Source of the DNA: Mangifera indica
Lineage: Eukaryota > Streptophyta > Magnoliopsida > Sapindales > Anacardiaceae
Assembly (NCBI RefSeq): GCF_011075055.1
Contig: NW_025401193.1
Location: 1-64,000 of the forward strand
Direction of reading: 5' to 3'
DNA: 64,000 nt
The stretch's first letter is position 1, and each line of letters opens with the position of its first letter. Below are positions 1 through 12,678 of the stretch, one piece after another. The notes beneath the pieces were generated by a model. The model searched no databases. It was not told where the DNA came from and worked only from the letters and a program-made list of their open reading frames with translations. The position numbers were made by a program, and so were the translations under genes.

Positions 1-2087
1 ATCCTAGCTAACTATGATTTTGAACATTTATATATAGTGACCGATTATGGACTTGTCTGTCACAATGCAGAGTTTAATAGATAAGTAGCTGGTCAATTGG
101 GAATTCTCAATACGGACTACCGCTACAAGTTTCTTCGACCAGAACATTCCAAGGCTTAAATGTTGAAAGGTGTTTCGATGGCTGAGAGAAATGAGATATG
201 TCCATGCTTCATGGGCCAAAACTTGCCTCATTACTCAAGTTGTGTGTCTCTCTTTTGCATTCAAATTTCAATTGATTGGTTGATTTTGACAGACTTAATA
301 ATTCATGTAATTTGTTCAAATTTTCTTTTTACCAATACTAAAGAAGACAAGAGTACTTGAAGGAAAAAATAAGTGGTTTTGTTTTCATCTTTTCATTTAT
401 ATAGGATGAATACACAGAGATTTAATGTTTCCGATATACTGCAATCATATGAGATGTATCCAATAATTGAATGATGATATATTTTAGATGAAGTGTTGAG
501 AAATATATAAAAATGATGAAATTGTATGGCTATGTTTGGAATAATTTTATGATCAAGCATGATTTGTGGATCTGTTAGATCAATGGGGTATGGAGTTGTG
601 TTTTCAGGTGTTAATTTGGGGTCATTTGTTTCCAGCAAAAAACAACTGAAATTCGATACTCCATATGCGAATGAACGATCCTTTCTAGGATAAGAATGGT
701 TATTCATTGATTATAATAGTGTTTTCGATTTGCAACAGAAGATCATACAAGGGACATGTGCAGTCATTCACACCACATAAGCTAGGATGTGTTGAATGTT
801 TGTGTAGAAGATAGTGTGGTCATTTATGTTGTTGAAATGATAATTTTGCTCCCTAGGGCAAACAATCGTGAATGAGAGAGTTAGTATATACTTAAAATAA
901 GTTAACAAATGTCCGTTCCTAAAGTTAAACAGTTGTTCATAAGACTGAAAAATGATATGTTATTCCACAAAGAGAACACTTGTTTATAAAAGCTCCATGA
1001 AAATTTAAGGAAAGTTAAGGTTATGTTGAAGTGTCGAGATATGCTTGAGATAGAAAATAAGATAGGGCATGAGAGTCACAGACATGTATATGATAGGCGA
1101 AAGTTAGATTAAGCTCGAGATGAGTTTTACATCGATTCGAGATCATGATTTTAAAAGAAAACATATTATTGATTTTTCAATTTTAAAAACTGATTTTCAT
1201 GTTTTTTAGCATTAAGGTGATGAGTAGAATACAAAAATCTCGTAAAACACTTGAGACAAAGAAATCCCTTGAAACATGTGTGGGAAATAGATAGAGAGAT
1301 TATGAGTGGACCCATGAATGCAAATTTTTCTCACAATAATTTTTCATAAGATATGTTTTCCAGAAGGTTGTTAAAAAGAAGCACCTATAACATAAGCTAT
1401 ATAATTTTAGAGATATGTTGTACTCAGAAAAAGGATATACCATTTATTGTATGCACCCACTTAGAGATATTATGAGTGTCCATAATTTTATAATCATGAG
1501 AGATGTTAAGACAAGTTTAGACATGTAGCATATAATAGTCTAAGAGAAAGTGGCATGGCTGAGGTGTCAAATTCACATCTCAACCTAGTATGATTGGCAT
1601 ACAAAATTCAATGATTTTATAAGATTTATTTTGAAATTTTTTTTCACCAAGTGATTTTGAAAAAGATGTTTTTACATATATTTGTATTTCATGTCATGAG
1701 TGTATAAGTCCATATATGTGCCCTTGACGACAAGAAAAAAATGAATATGAATGCCAAATTAGAAATGTAGAAATGAATCAAGAGAAAGATTGTAGGATTT
1801 GAAAGGTGAATGTGGCTGGCTTTTTGTCGGTTTTTGGATCAGATTGTTTACTGAAATTGGATTAGAATTTTGAAAATGTTATAGGAATGACGGAAGACTC
1901 TGTTTATACAAAGGGCATTCTGTCGGTTTGTAATTCGTTGGCTATAAGGTTTATTCCTATAGGAGTTGGTCACTTTTCATAACCCCCCTCAAAATATGGA
2001 AAATTTTCAAAATCCCAATATTAAAGTGGCAAGAGTCATGCATATTGAAGCATTTATAGGTGGACATATTGAAGCATTTATAGGTGG
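1..2087. other. Gene-free left flank
   Basis: I see no supportable gene here. The sequence is AT-rich, and open frames are short, lack recognisable domains and do not join across plausible splice sites. The only local structure is a perfect 24-bp tandem duplication at 2041-2088. Remnants of a gene lying further left cannot be excluded for the first 250 bases, where the minus strand stays open for 67 codons, but I recognise nothing in it. Confidence 0.5.
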
Positions 2088-2088
2088 A
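2041..2088. repeat. 24-bp tandem duplication
   Basis: Two adjacent identical 24-bp units, each beginning catattgaagcat, at 2041-2064 and 2065-2088. This is a simple local duplication with no visible function. It directly abuts the inverted-repeat element that follows. Confidence 0.85.
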
Positions 2089-2436
2089 CGTAATTCGAAT
2101 CAAATCAAACTTGAATTATTGTTCAACTTGCATAAACCAAGTTTGAGTTAAAAAAAATATTAGCTGAACTCAGTCAAAATCGATCTCTCACTACTGTAAC
2201 CGCACTAAAACTCGACTCATCAATAATTTTTCTTCTTCACCAATGATCTTTCATCTTATTCTTTTTCAACGATTTTTTTTTTTTAACAACTCTTCTTATT
2301 TTTCTTTTATGATGATATTATTAACTAAATAGTGAGCTGAGCTCAATCTCAATGTGATATTTTGGCTTTCAAGTAAGCTTAAACTAATTTTTTTTTAAGT
2401 TTAACTCGATTTGAATCTACCCCAAACACATTCAAT
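2088..2436. mobile_element. Non-autonomous inverted-repeat DNA element
   Basis: The left edge (gtaattcgaatcaaatc and onward) is an imperfect inverted copy of the right edge (ending ...actcgatttgaatctac), and the match extends roughly 25-30 bases inward on each side. There is no coding capacity. The inside contains gagctgagctc-type words also found in the elements at 49.1-49.5 kb and 63.7-64.0 kb, so all may belong to one dispersed family. The superfamily is not assigned because no clean target duplication was found. Confidence 0.45.
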
Positions 2437-2889
2437 TTTAATGTAACTTGTATGTTACCAAAATATAAGACTTGCGATTTGTCAATGGGGTGCCCTTTTA
2501 ATTATTATTTGAATGTAATATTTTCTACATAAATTTCTCTTTTTACGCATGATTTGGCGAGTATTCAATTGAAGCTCTAACATAACAAAACATCACTACA
2601 TTTCCAACCCCTGGAAAAGAAGTCAACCATTGACTTACAGATGTTTGAGTTTGACAAAATGGATCATGTTTACTTTAGTTACTTCATCAATGGAACCATA
2701 ATACAAATTGTGTACATTGCACAATGACAGTCATATTCTTTAACTTGGCCCAGTAGCTTACAGTGAATTACAACTATTCAAAGTGAATTGAAACTTGTAC
2801 AAATTTGGTACTAGAAGTGACCAAAGGCAAACACTGTACAAGAGGTGACAATGAAGCAAAATACTAATACAGAAACTGGGATTAAATTT
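2437..2889 (-). other. 3' flank of PDR-A, probably 3' UTR
   Basis: Sequence immediately downstream (minus strand) of the PDR-A stop codon. No open frame or element is visible. Part of it is expected to be the 3' UTR, but I see no decisive polyadenylation signal, so the transcript end cannot be placed. Confidence 0.4.
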
Positions 2890-5800
2890 CTATCTTCTTT
2901 GGAAATTTAATGCTTTGATTCCTGCAGTAAAGATTAGAGCAAACAGAACTGTGAATCCAACAACAACAACTGCACATACCCCAAGAAAATCATGCCTGAA
3001 GCCGAAGAATTCTCGCAAAAACTGTTCCACTGTTTGGCCATTATTGCCTTCGAGTTGATCCTGAAGATCTCCAAACTGTGATGTGACTAACCCGTAAAAT
3101 GTCCAAGCAACAGGGCATGCCCAGTAGTACCATCTCCACCATATTGGAATTCTCTGTTTCGCGCAAGTTAAGAAGTGAAATGAAAGTAAAGAGTTAGTTA
3201 ATGATCGGATATGAGTGAGCTGAGGAAAATTAGTGTTTGAATGAATGATGGGCAGGTAATACTTACAGTCCTTGGGATGATGAAGCCAGAAAAGACATTC
3301 CATATTCCATAAAATGCAGAGGAAACGATGCCGGCAATGTGGTGGTTTGGTGTCATAGCCACAGCCATCATGCCGTAGAAGGTGAAGTATAGTAATGTGA
3401 AGTACATGAAGAATAAGTACCAAAAGAACTTAGCAGCATTCCATTCAAATCCAATCATTGCATACACAATAACGCCATAGACTGCAGCTTGAGCGAAAAC
3501 ATAAGGAAGCTCAATCGCAATCTGCACAACACAATACCAAGTTAAATTCCTTAGTGAAGTTCACACAGACCTTTTACATTTGAAAGATGTAACATTTGAA
3601 AAACCAATACCTGCCCAAAAGCATACGGCATGGCTGAATACATTCCTGCAGCTCTTTCTCGGTAGAACACTGTCCTTTCAACTGCTACAACAGGCTGCAC
3701 AGCTCCAGCGTTTTGGACACCAAGAAAGATCACAGCAGCATACATGGAACCCATTGCATTAAACAGATCTTGTTGTTTTTTCCTGCGATTTAAAATTTCA
3801 AAATCAAGATTAATAGGTGGAAGAAACTACTAGACTTTGACTTTATGTATATGCATAGTGTTATAACTCACGTTTTGCCGCCCAATTTCCAGAACATTGT
3901 CCCAAATATCAAAGCTATAAAGGTTGTGAACAGAAATCTGACGGCTGTGTATGATGGATTACGCCAGTATGACAGCCGTTGTTTCCATAAGCAAGCCAGA
4001 CACTGGATGATGAACGGTTGTGTGTATTGAGTAGGGAAATAGAGGTCCTTTGATCCCGGAACAGGCTTGCTTAGATCTTTAATGAGTGCCTTGTTTCTCC
4101 TGAAACATATAAGATATACATCAGCTATAAATTTAAGCTAATAACAATTGAAAAGTCAGATTAGTAATCTTTTGTGCTTCACAGAGGTGATATATATTGG
4201 TTTAGTGATGTAGTCTAGCAATTTAACATGAACCAACCTGTAGAGTTCTGAATTCTTATAGATTTCAGCAAAATCAACCCCCAGAACTACTTCTTGAGAC
4301 ATGGCAGTAACTTCCAACATCCAAGTAGCGGGATTGTAACCATCTGTAATTTTACTAACTCCATGAATATCCTACAGAAAAACAAATGCATTAGTTAATT
4401 TCATAATGTAATTTGAGTTAAAAGTTTCACTCCTTGTTACTTGTAAATATTCATCACTTTATACCTCAAAGTACTTAATAAGATGTCTAGAATGGCGACC
4501 CAGAGGCCCAGCATAAATTTCTTGTCCTCCTCGCTTCAATAGGAATAGCTGCAATGCCATATTTAATGTATCATACTTTTGGATAGAAAAGAACCCAAAA
4601 GAAAAAGAAACCTTATGTATACGTGAGTTAAAATTATTCACCTCATCAAAGGCTTCAAATATGTCAATGCTTGGCTGATGGATGGTGCAAACCACTGTTC
4701 TTCCTGTGTCCACAGTGTTCCTAACTGTTCTCATAACAATCGCAGCAGCTCTTGCATCCAGACCTGAAGTTGGCTCATCCATAAATATGATTGACGGGTT
4801 TGCTACGAGCTCAACTGCTATGGTAAGCCTCTTACGCTGCTCAGTTGACAGACCATTTTCACCAGGCAAACCAACTAGTGCTTGTCTTAATGGAGTTAAT
4901 TCCACAAGCTCCATGACTTCATCAATGAACATCTGCAATGCCACTCGTGAAAATATTATTAGTTTTATCAACAATTTATTCAACTTAAAGATTCTGCTAG
5001 TGACTAGTTTATTTAAACTCTACTGAGAGAGACAGAGAAATAATAAGCTGGAAACACAATATCAATTTCAAGTTACCTACCATTCTAGTATTTTTATCGA
5101 CTTCAGAGGGTAAACGGAGCCAGGCGGAATAGACCAAAGACTCATAGACAGTTACATGAGGAGAGTGGATGTCATTTTGCTCACAGTATCCTGAAATTCG
5201 AGCAAATGTCTCTTGCTTCTTAGGGTACCCAGAAATTGTGATGGTCCCATCAATGTATCCGCCAGTTTTTCTACCAGCCAATACATCCATCAGAGTGGTT
5301 TTACCAGCACCACTTACACCCATCAAAGCAGTAAGAACACCGGGCCTGAAAGCACCACTCACACCCTTCAGAAGCACCAATTTGTCTTCAAGAACACCTT
5401 GAAGTTTCATTTCCTGCATAGTTTTATTTAATCAAGTGGTTATCATCTCTGGACTAAATTGCTGGAGACAATATATCACCCAAACTTTTGCAGAGAAGTA
5501 TTGCTTGCAACTTAATTTACCTGTGGCATGTCAACTGAGTATGTAATTTCATCAAAGGTGATGGAATGTGGTTCGAATGGAAGAACCATTCCTCTTTTCT
5601 TGAGATGAATAGCCTCTGTCATGGATGCGGAAAAAGCAGAGGAACTTGATCTCCTCCTAATGGCATCTTCTCTCTCTGCATGTCAACTAGAATTTGTCAC
5701 TGAAAAGGCATATACAGTATAAACATCACAGATATACACAAAGATGTAAATGAGAATTCTCACCTGAGTGATCTCTCTTACTTGTGAGTCTTCCATAGGT

Positions 5801-8800
5801 TTGCAACTGAATGGCTCCTCCAGTGATGGAATCAGGCTCATCATTGTTGGATTCCTCTGCTATAATAGTTTGAGGCTTATTGAACGCTGCATATAATTGC
5901 TCGAAATTAGGACATTTTCTCAAATTCTGAATGAATAAAGGTAAAGAAGGGCAAAAATACGCACGATTGAGATAAGTGAGAGCCAAAGTGAAAATGGTGT
6001 TTAACAGTAGGACAAAACCAAAAAGTCCTCCAATTCCTATCCAATACCAATATGCTTCTGTGAAGAATGAGCGAGCCTCCAGAACTGCTACTCCCAGTGT
6101 TTTATTTGGAGAATCTGGATCAGGCTTTTGTGTGAAAGAAGTTACAACATTAGAACATTATCAATAGACAAATACATAAACGCAGAAAAAGTCACTAAAT
6201 GCTTACTTTTTTCCAACTATGTCCAAGGAACTCATTAACCACTATGGCATTCTGTGCATACATCAAAGGTGAACACCAGTACGCCCATATCCACCACTTC
6301 TTGATGTCAGCTGCATTATTCAACAAAAAGAAATGTTACACTTATATTTAATTTGTGTAAGATACTAATTACTTTATCAAACTGGAGTACTTTTATACCT
6401 CGTGAAAGGATAAATCCACTCAATGCAAAAAGCAGGAGCAATGCAAATGAACCACCCGTATTGGCAACTATCATGTTCCTGCCTATTGCAGCAATTGATC
6501 GAAACATTCCAGAAGACATCTGGTTAATTAGCAAGAGCACTATGTACTGCTTAAAAAACCTGCATCAAACAGATGACCTTAATTATTTATCTGTTGAATT
6601 GATAGAGCAAGTATTTCTAACGAATTGATCACTTTCATTATCTTCTTACCTGCCAACATTGGGATCAAAACCAATTACATAATAGGCTATGCCAATCCAA
6701 ACAGCAACCTCAATAAATGAGATGGGGATCTTGAGAATCCAAGTTGGAAGAGAATATGCCCAGGAGGGATAGAAACGGAGGTCTCTTTGCTTGTAAAAAA
6801 CAGGAAGCTTAGCTATGGTCATAGAAATCTCTGACATTCCATTGAACATGACCATAATAACAGTGAAGAACAGGGCACCCGTAAAAATCGTTCCATCATT
6901 TGCATTATTTCGGGGCATCTTGGTTCGGAAGAAGATTGTACAGGCAAGCAGAGCCATTGCCGTAAGCTAGTTGAAGAGAAAGAACATTAAGTTATTATGA
7001 TAAGTAAGATGATAAAATCAATTGAAAATGAAGATTGCACTCACTTGCATGAGCTTAAATTTGTAGACAAAGGAATTCCTTTTCATCAGCAAAAGTTCTC
7101 TTGATACGTTAGCTTTCCACAACTCCTTCTTGCTAACACCATATGTGTCGGTAGTCAAAGCAGCTGGGTGACTCTTTCTCTTATCAAATGGAACTCCAAG
7201 TTCATCACCAATTTTCCGACCCACATGGAATGATTGAAATGCATCAGAAAATTCTTTGACTTTGATATACCTATAAGGCTCATCACTACGTGCCCAATAC
7301 TGCTGCTGATCTTTCTTTGATGTCACCTGCATCATGCACATTGAATATGATGCTTTACATGTGAGCCCCATCTTTCATTGTCATACAAATAAATATAAAG
7401 TTATACAAATAGCTCTATCAACACATACTTCTTGTAGGAAATCAGCAACGCCTTTTCTTTCAGGACATCTAAAGCCCATGGATTCAAAAAACTCTAGCAC
7501 TTGCTCACGGGGACCCTGGTACACAATCTGACCATCAGATAGAAGTATAATGTCATCAAAGAGATTATAAGTCTCCGGTGCTGGCTGTAGGAGGGAGATC
7601 ACAGCAGTTCCATCCATTATGTGAACGGATTGCCTTATACAATTCACAATTTGAAAGGTTGTTGAGCTGTCCAAACCAGTTGATATCTCATCCATGAACA
7701 GTGCATTTGCTGGTCCAACCAGCATTTCACCTGCAATATCATCATTTAAAAAGTTTACATGCTTGAATAATTGATAGAAAATTGTTATCTATCTCTGCAA
7801 CATAAATGAATCAAACAAGTTTAGAAATTACCTGTTGTAACTCGCTTCTTTTGTCCTCCTGAGATACCTCTAAACATTTCATCACCTACCATGGTATCAG
7901 CACAGACTTCTAGTCCTAGAATCTGTAAATTTAAGAGAGAGCAATTAAAATAGTGATATAATGTTACTTGATCTTGATAACACTTCAATATTGTTAAAGT
8001 GATTAAGAATGATTTACCTTTAGAATATAATCAGTGACCACGCTGGCTTCTTGGCCTTCTGTTGCTGCTGCCTGTGACGTGGGAATTGAAACGCAAATTT
8101 AAGAAACTTAATTTTGATAAGTGCAACTTAATGCTTACAAATGACTCCACTGAGAATCCTATTTGCTAACTTGACAGAAATTACAAAGACCAATTCACGG
8201 AAAATTGGCTAAATATGTCAAGAATTGAACATTATAATGTTTATTTAATATAACATGAAGACGAAGTCATAGGAAAACATTTAAGAAAATTTGTTATAAA
8301 CTTGTTTGATTGGAACGAAAATATCTATACCAAACAAGTTTCAACTTCTCTCACCTTCATGAAGACATCAATATCAGGATCAGGCTTAATATTGGCTGCT
8401 TTCTCTCTTCTTGACAATTCGGCCAACATTTCTGCAATACATGGAAGCAGTAGTCAGTATCTGCTTAAACTACAAAAAGGAACCGCAGCATAAACTCAAA
8501 ATTTTATAGTACTGGTCAGAAAAAGAACCCATCAAACTGACCATAACGAGTTCCGACCCCCTGGCATCTAGCAGAGAAGGCCAAAGTTTCCCTAACGGTC
8601 ATTTCTCCTATATGAACATCATGTTGACCGATATAAGCAGCAGTTCTCTGCGACACAAACTCATTTAGTTGATGCCCATTGTATGTCACCGCACCAGATG
8701 TCTACAGAGCATAATTCACTTCTCAAATTAGAAATATTAACCAAATAGGCAACATTTAATGCTAAATTCAGATAAAAATCACACCTTTAAAGAAGCATCA

Positions 8801-9719
8801 AGCTTCCCGGCCAAAGCCAACAGTAGTGTAGTCTTGCCAGAAGCCGGAGGACCCAAAAGCAATGTCATTCTGCAACAAAATATTGAACCAAATTATAAAT
8901 AACTGCCAGATGTTCTAAATCCGCATTCAAAGAACAAACTAGGAATTCAACTCTCACCTCTTTGGCTTAATGATCCCACTGATATCGTTAAGGATTGTAA
9001 AGCGTTTCTTTCGACTCGAAAGAATATGTAGAGAAATCAACAAATTCTTCAAACCAAATCAAAGAACAAAGTCAAAACTTAACCAGAACAAACACATAAA
9101 CATATAAGAATTCAAGATGGATATTTTTTAAGCCTTTACCTCAACCATGTTAATGGAGAAGTTAAAGAAAGAAGGCAAAGCTCTACTTCCCACATGTGCT
9201 TCTGCTTCAATATTCAAATGCTCAAATCGAACCTCGATTTTGGGAAGCTCAATTCCAACTCTGAAAAAGAAAATCCATTAACAAAGTAAAATAAAAACAA
9301 GAGCTTCATGAACAAAACAGAGCTCCTCTGTTTACGAACTTGCAAAAACATCATCATGCATAAACAAGATTAATTTTTCACCTATCAATGCGGTCTCTTA
9401 GCTTGTAGAGAAACCTTTCATTATCAACTTCTGCAATTTTAACCAACTTTTCAATCAGCTTCTGCTTTTCCTGAGGCCCAAGATTATCCACATCGATTTC
9501 ATCATAACCACCACGTGAAGCGGTGAGTATGCCTTTCCTTAAACGATCAAACGTCGGCAACTTCTCTAATGCCGCCCATTTTAAGGCCTCTTCATCGTCT
9601 TCCTCTCTTACAGACCTTGAAAATACATCAATAGGAATCGGCCTCCTTGACGAACCCCTCAACGAAGTACTTCCTATCCGTAAACTTCCCCTCAATCTAT
9701 ACACATCCCCAGCATCCAT
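2890..9719 (-). CDS. PDR1-like: PDR-A: full-size ABCG/PDR transporter, 24 exons
   Basis: Predicted 1459-residue plasma-membrane ABC exporter of the plant PDR subfamily; relatives export terpenoids, other defence compounds or abscisic acid, and the substrate here is unknown. Exons: 9719-9382, 9260-9140, 9046-8958, 8869-8785, 8701-8542, 8431-8355, 8071-8018, 7922-7832, 7730-7429, 7326-7045, 6966-6650, 6559-6399, 6310-6207, 6124-5965, 5886-5764, 5675-5521, 5413-5081, 4932-4642, 4548-4465, 4371-4238, 4099-3872, 3782-3611, 3521-3267, 3153-2890. All junctions are GT-AG and the frame is continuous. NBD1: Walker [10 protein letters not shown] (about 189-197), signature ISGGQKKR, Walker B ALFMDE, with Q (LLQPAPE) where a classical H-loop would sit, as is usual in PDRs. 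NBD2: GVSGAGKTT (about 905-913), [19 protein letters not shown]. The PDR motif [11 protein letters not shown] is intact. Exons 10-14 and 21-24 encode the two hydrophobic domains. It is the most divergent of the four copies and has a longer, Arg/Ser-rich central linker. The ATG at 9719 aligns with the other copies' starts. Confidence 0.96.
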
Positions 9720-9864
9720 TTCAAAAGACTAATCGTTTACAACAGAAAACCAGCTTCAACCCTCCTCTCGTTTATCCTTTTTGCTATGGAAAGAGTACAA
9801 GGACTCAACTGGGTTGTTCTTTTCAACTCAGTGACCCAGTCATTAAACGTTGATGCAAGTTACC

Positions 9865-9875
9865 ATTATATATAA
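9865..9875 (-). promoter_or_regulatory. Candidate TATA box of PDR-A
   Basis: Read on the minus strand, ttatatataat lies about 150 bases upstream of the start codon, which would give a 5' UTR of about 120 bases if transcription starts some 30 bases downstream. It resembles a plant TATA box. Placement rests on sequence alone. Confidence 0.5.
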
Positions 9876-9900
9876 GAGCTCATAAAGAAGTACCGGTTGG

Positions 9901-12140
9901 GGCTTCTGTGCAGGTTCCGGATAAAATAAAAAAAGGTTTATAATTTTATATTGAATATTACAAGCACGTCTTGTTTGAGATAATTATAATATTCATCTGT
10001 AAAGGTGGAAACGTTTTTTGTTCCATTGTTCAAGGAAGGCGATGTATGGTACTCCAGGTACAGGACGCAGCCAAATTTGGCGCGCCTTTGGCTTTACACA
10101 CGTTGACTAGTGCGAATTTGGCTCTAAGCATAAGACAATCAAATCTGCGCAAATCAAACAGTACCATTCATTAAGCAATGTTCAATTATTTTCTTGGTAG
10201 AAGCCATCTTATTGGGTGCAATTCCATTTTCTTTGCAAAATCCTGAAGAAGGGAATTGATTCTTAATGATGCCTCAGTCACTCCTCCATATGAATTGAAA
10301 ATTGATTAATTATCTGTAACCCAAATTATTAAAAAATTTAAAGGGAGAAAATATAACATGTCATAAATACAAGTGTTTAAAAGAAATTCTACTTTTTTAT
10401 GTGTAAAGTTTCTAAATTTTTGTTAGCTAAATGCACTGTCTTTTATCATATTTGAAAAAATCAGCCCTTGCCTCTATTGATTATAGCTAAGTTTACCCAA
10501 GAATAATTTTTTATGCTCTATCAATGAGAACTAATTTATATACTAACAGTAATAAAATTATTATGTGATTGGCTGATTTTGAATTAAAAATATAATAATA
10601 CTCAATTATATAATAACTCGTTATTGTTAATATACCAATTAGTTTCATTGTTAATACACATAGTTAAAGAAGAGATAAATGATCATTTTTCCAAATATGA
10701 GACTATGTTAAATAATTTATCATACCTTGAGGTTTTATTAATATGTCCTTAAACTTGAAGGGAGGTAAAAGACAAATCAACAATTTTGTAAAAACCTTAC
10801 TAAAAAATAGTCGAGGTTTCATGTAAAGGTGACAATAGGTCATGTTGGTGTGTGGGCCAACACGACCTACAAATTTTGGGTATAACCTTTGGTTAACATA
10901 ACTCGCAATTTATAAATCGTATCAAGACCTGTTAATAAAATAGGTTATGTTGAAGCCTCACAAAAAGGTTCATGAGTTGGCATGATATAACCTACAAAAA
11001 TTTAAAAATTTAGAAAATTTATATATTTTCAAGATTAACCCGTCAAAAAGATTATGGAGACATATCCGACCATGTTGTGGGTTGCACCCTCGGAGTTGAA
11101 AATTTGTAAATCGGTAAATTCTTTAGGGCCATTATTTTTGCGGATCTTAACATGATACAACCCACAACATGATCCACCGCGGCACAACCCAGGCTGGCTT
11201 TACCGCGGTGTTAATGTTTGTACTACTTCACTATCTTTCAACTTATGAACATTATGAATTAGTATTATAAGTCTGATTCATATAATATGATACTTAAAAA
11301 CACTTATAATATGATTCAGAATATTTATATTATACAATACAAAAATACAAAGAAACAAAGAAACATTGAATGACAATCGATGAGTAGGTACGCAAGTGGA
11401 CAACATTGAATGACAATGGAGGAGCCAAATATGTAAGCAATTTGAATATTTGATGCAGGTTGGCAGACTTGAATGCACTCAAATTGACTTAATTATTAAA
11501 AACTAGCGACAATAAATTTAATATTTAAAAATAGAAATCGTAGAGGTTACATTTGAATTTATTAAATCAATTATCAACTCGCCTTCTTGGAAATTCCATG
11601 GATTAATTTGGTCAAGTAAGAACATTTCAAACGAAGAATGGATCGATTCTTCAAGTTATTATTTTATTTGCCCATTTTTTGACTTTGTATATCTTATCTC
11701 CTAGAACAAGCAAACTATCATCATAATATTAAAATATTTATTTGTAAAATAACTGATGCAGTTGTCCATGTACTTATATATTTGTTAAATTAGAAATTCT
11801 TGACAAATTGGTTTTAAATTAATAAGAAATTGTGGGGGTCCAACTGTCATTTTTCTATACTTCATGCATGATATCAGCAACTTTGGAATCGTTAAATTTT
11901 CATTCAGTCGGTCAAACATAAAAAAAAAAAAATATATGGTTAGTAAATAGTTACATATGGGTTAAAAAGATATCCAACCAACTTAGAGGAGTAATATGAT
12001 AACCAAAAGTAAAAATATTTTTATCAAATTACAGTCGTACTTTTTATTTTAACATCTAAACCCTAACAACAAGAGATATTGGCTATTTAATAAAAACCTT
12101 AATATCTTATTTCAACTAGAATTTATTTATAATTTTTTAT
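9901..12140. other. Gene-free interval upstream of PDR-A
   Basis: No supportable gene. The first few hundred bases are the distal promoter of PDR-A. About 10500-10690 resembles the short AT-rich MITE-like family scattered through the window (core words like attttgaattaaaaata). About 10820-11215 contains repeated ggttatgtt / acaacccaca words, suggesting a decayed inverted-repeat element, but I could not fix its ends. Confidence 0.45.
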
Positions 12141-12669
12141 GGCCAAAAGACTTATTTCCATTCAAGATATAGTGAAATTTCAACTTTTACTCTTCAACTT
12201 TCAAAAATTCAAACATTCATTCATAACTAAATTTTTGCTAAAAATTTTAGTTAATATTATAGATAAAACCGTTATTTACTAAAAGAATTAAAGTTTTATC
12301 ATATTTTCTTCTCTCATATTTAAAATTACATTTTTTCTCATAACTCGATTTGGAAAGTGACAAAACCCTCTAAATTTTGTTTCTCTTTCTTTCACATTGA
12401 TTTCTCTTTTCCCAACCATCGATCATTCTCCCTCCCTTTTATCTCTCCTCTAGTCTCAAATTTTAAGTTAAAGAAAATGTAAGTTTTTAAATATAGGGGA
12501 GAAAAATATAATAAAGTTTTAATTTTTTAATAAATAATGATTTTATCTCTAACTCTAACTGAAATTTTTAATAAAAATTTAGTTATGAGAAAGTATTTAG
12601 ATTTTTAAAAATTTGAAAATGGGAGTTAGAGATTTTACTATATCTTAGGTGAAAATTAGTCTTTTTGTC
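12141..12669. mobile_element. MULE-type MITE copy 1, long inverted repeats
   Basis: The left end (ggccaaaagacttattt...) and right end (...aattagtctttttgtc) are inverted copies, and the inverted similarity continues inward for well over 100 bases. It includes matching segments around ataaaaccgttatttactaa and its mirror aataaataatgattttatc. No coding capacity. The flanking 9-mers (12132-12140 and 12670-12678) match at only about 6 of 9 positions, so the target duplication is decayed. Same family as the elements at 16.6, 18.4 and 32.3 kb. Confidence 0.7.
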
Positions 12670-12678
12670 TTTTTTCCT

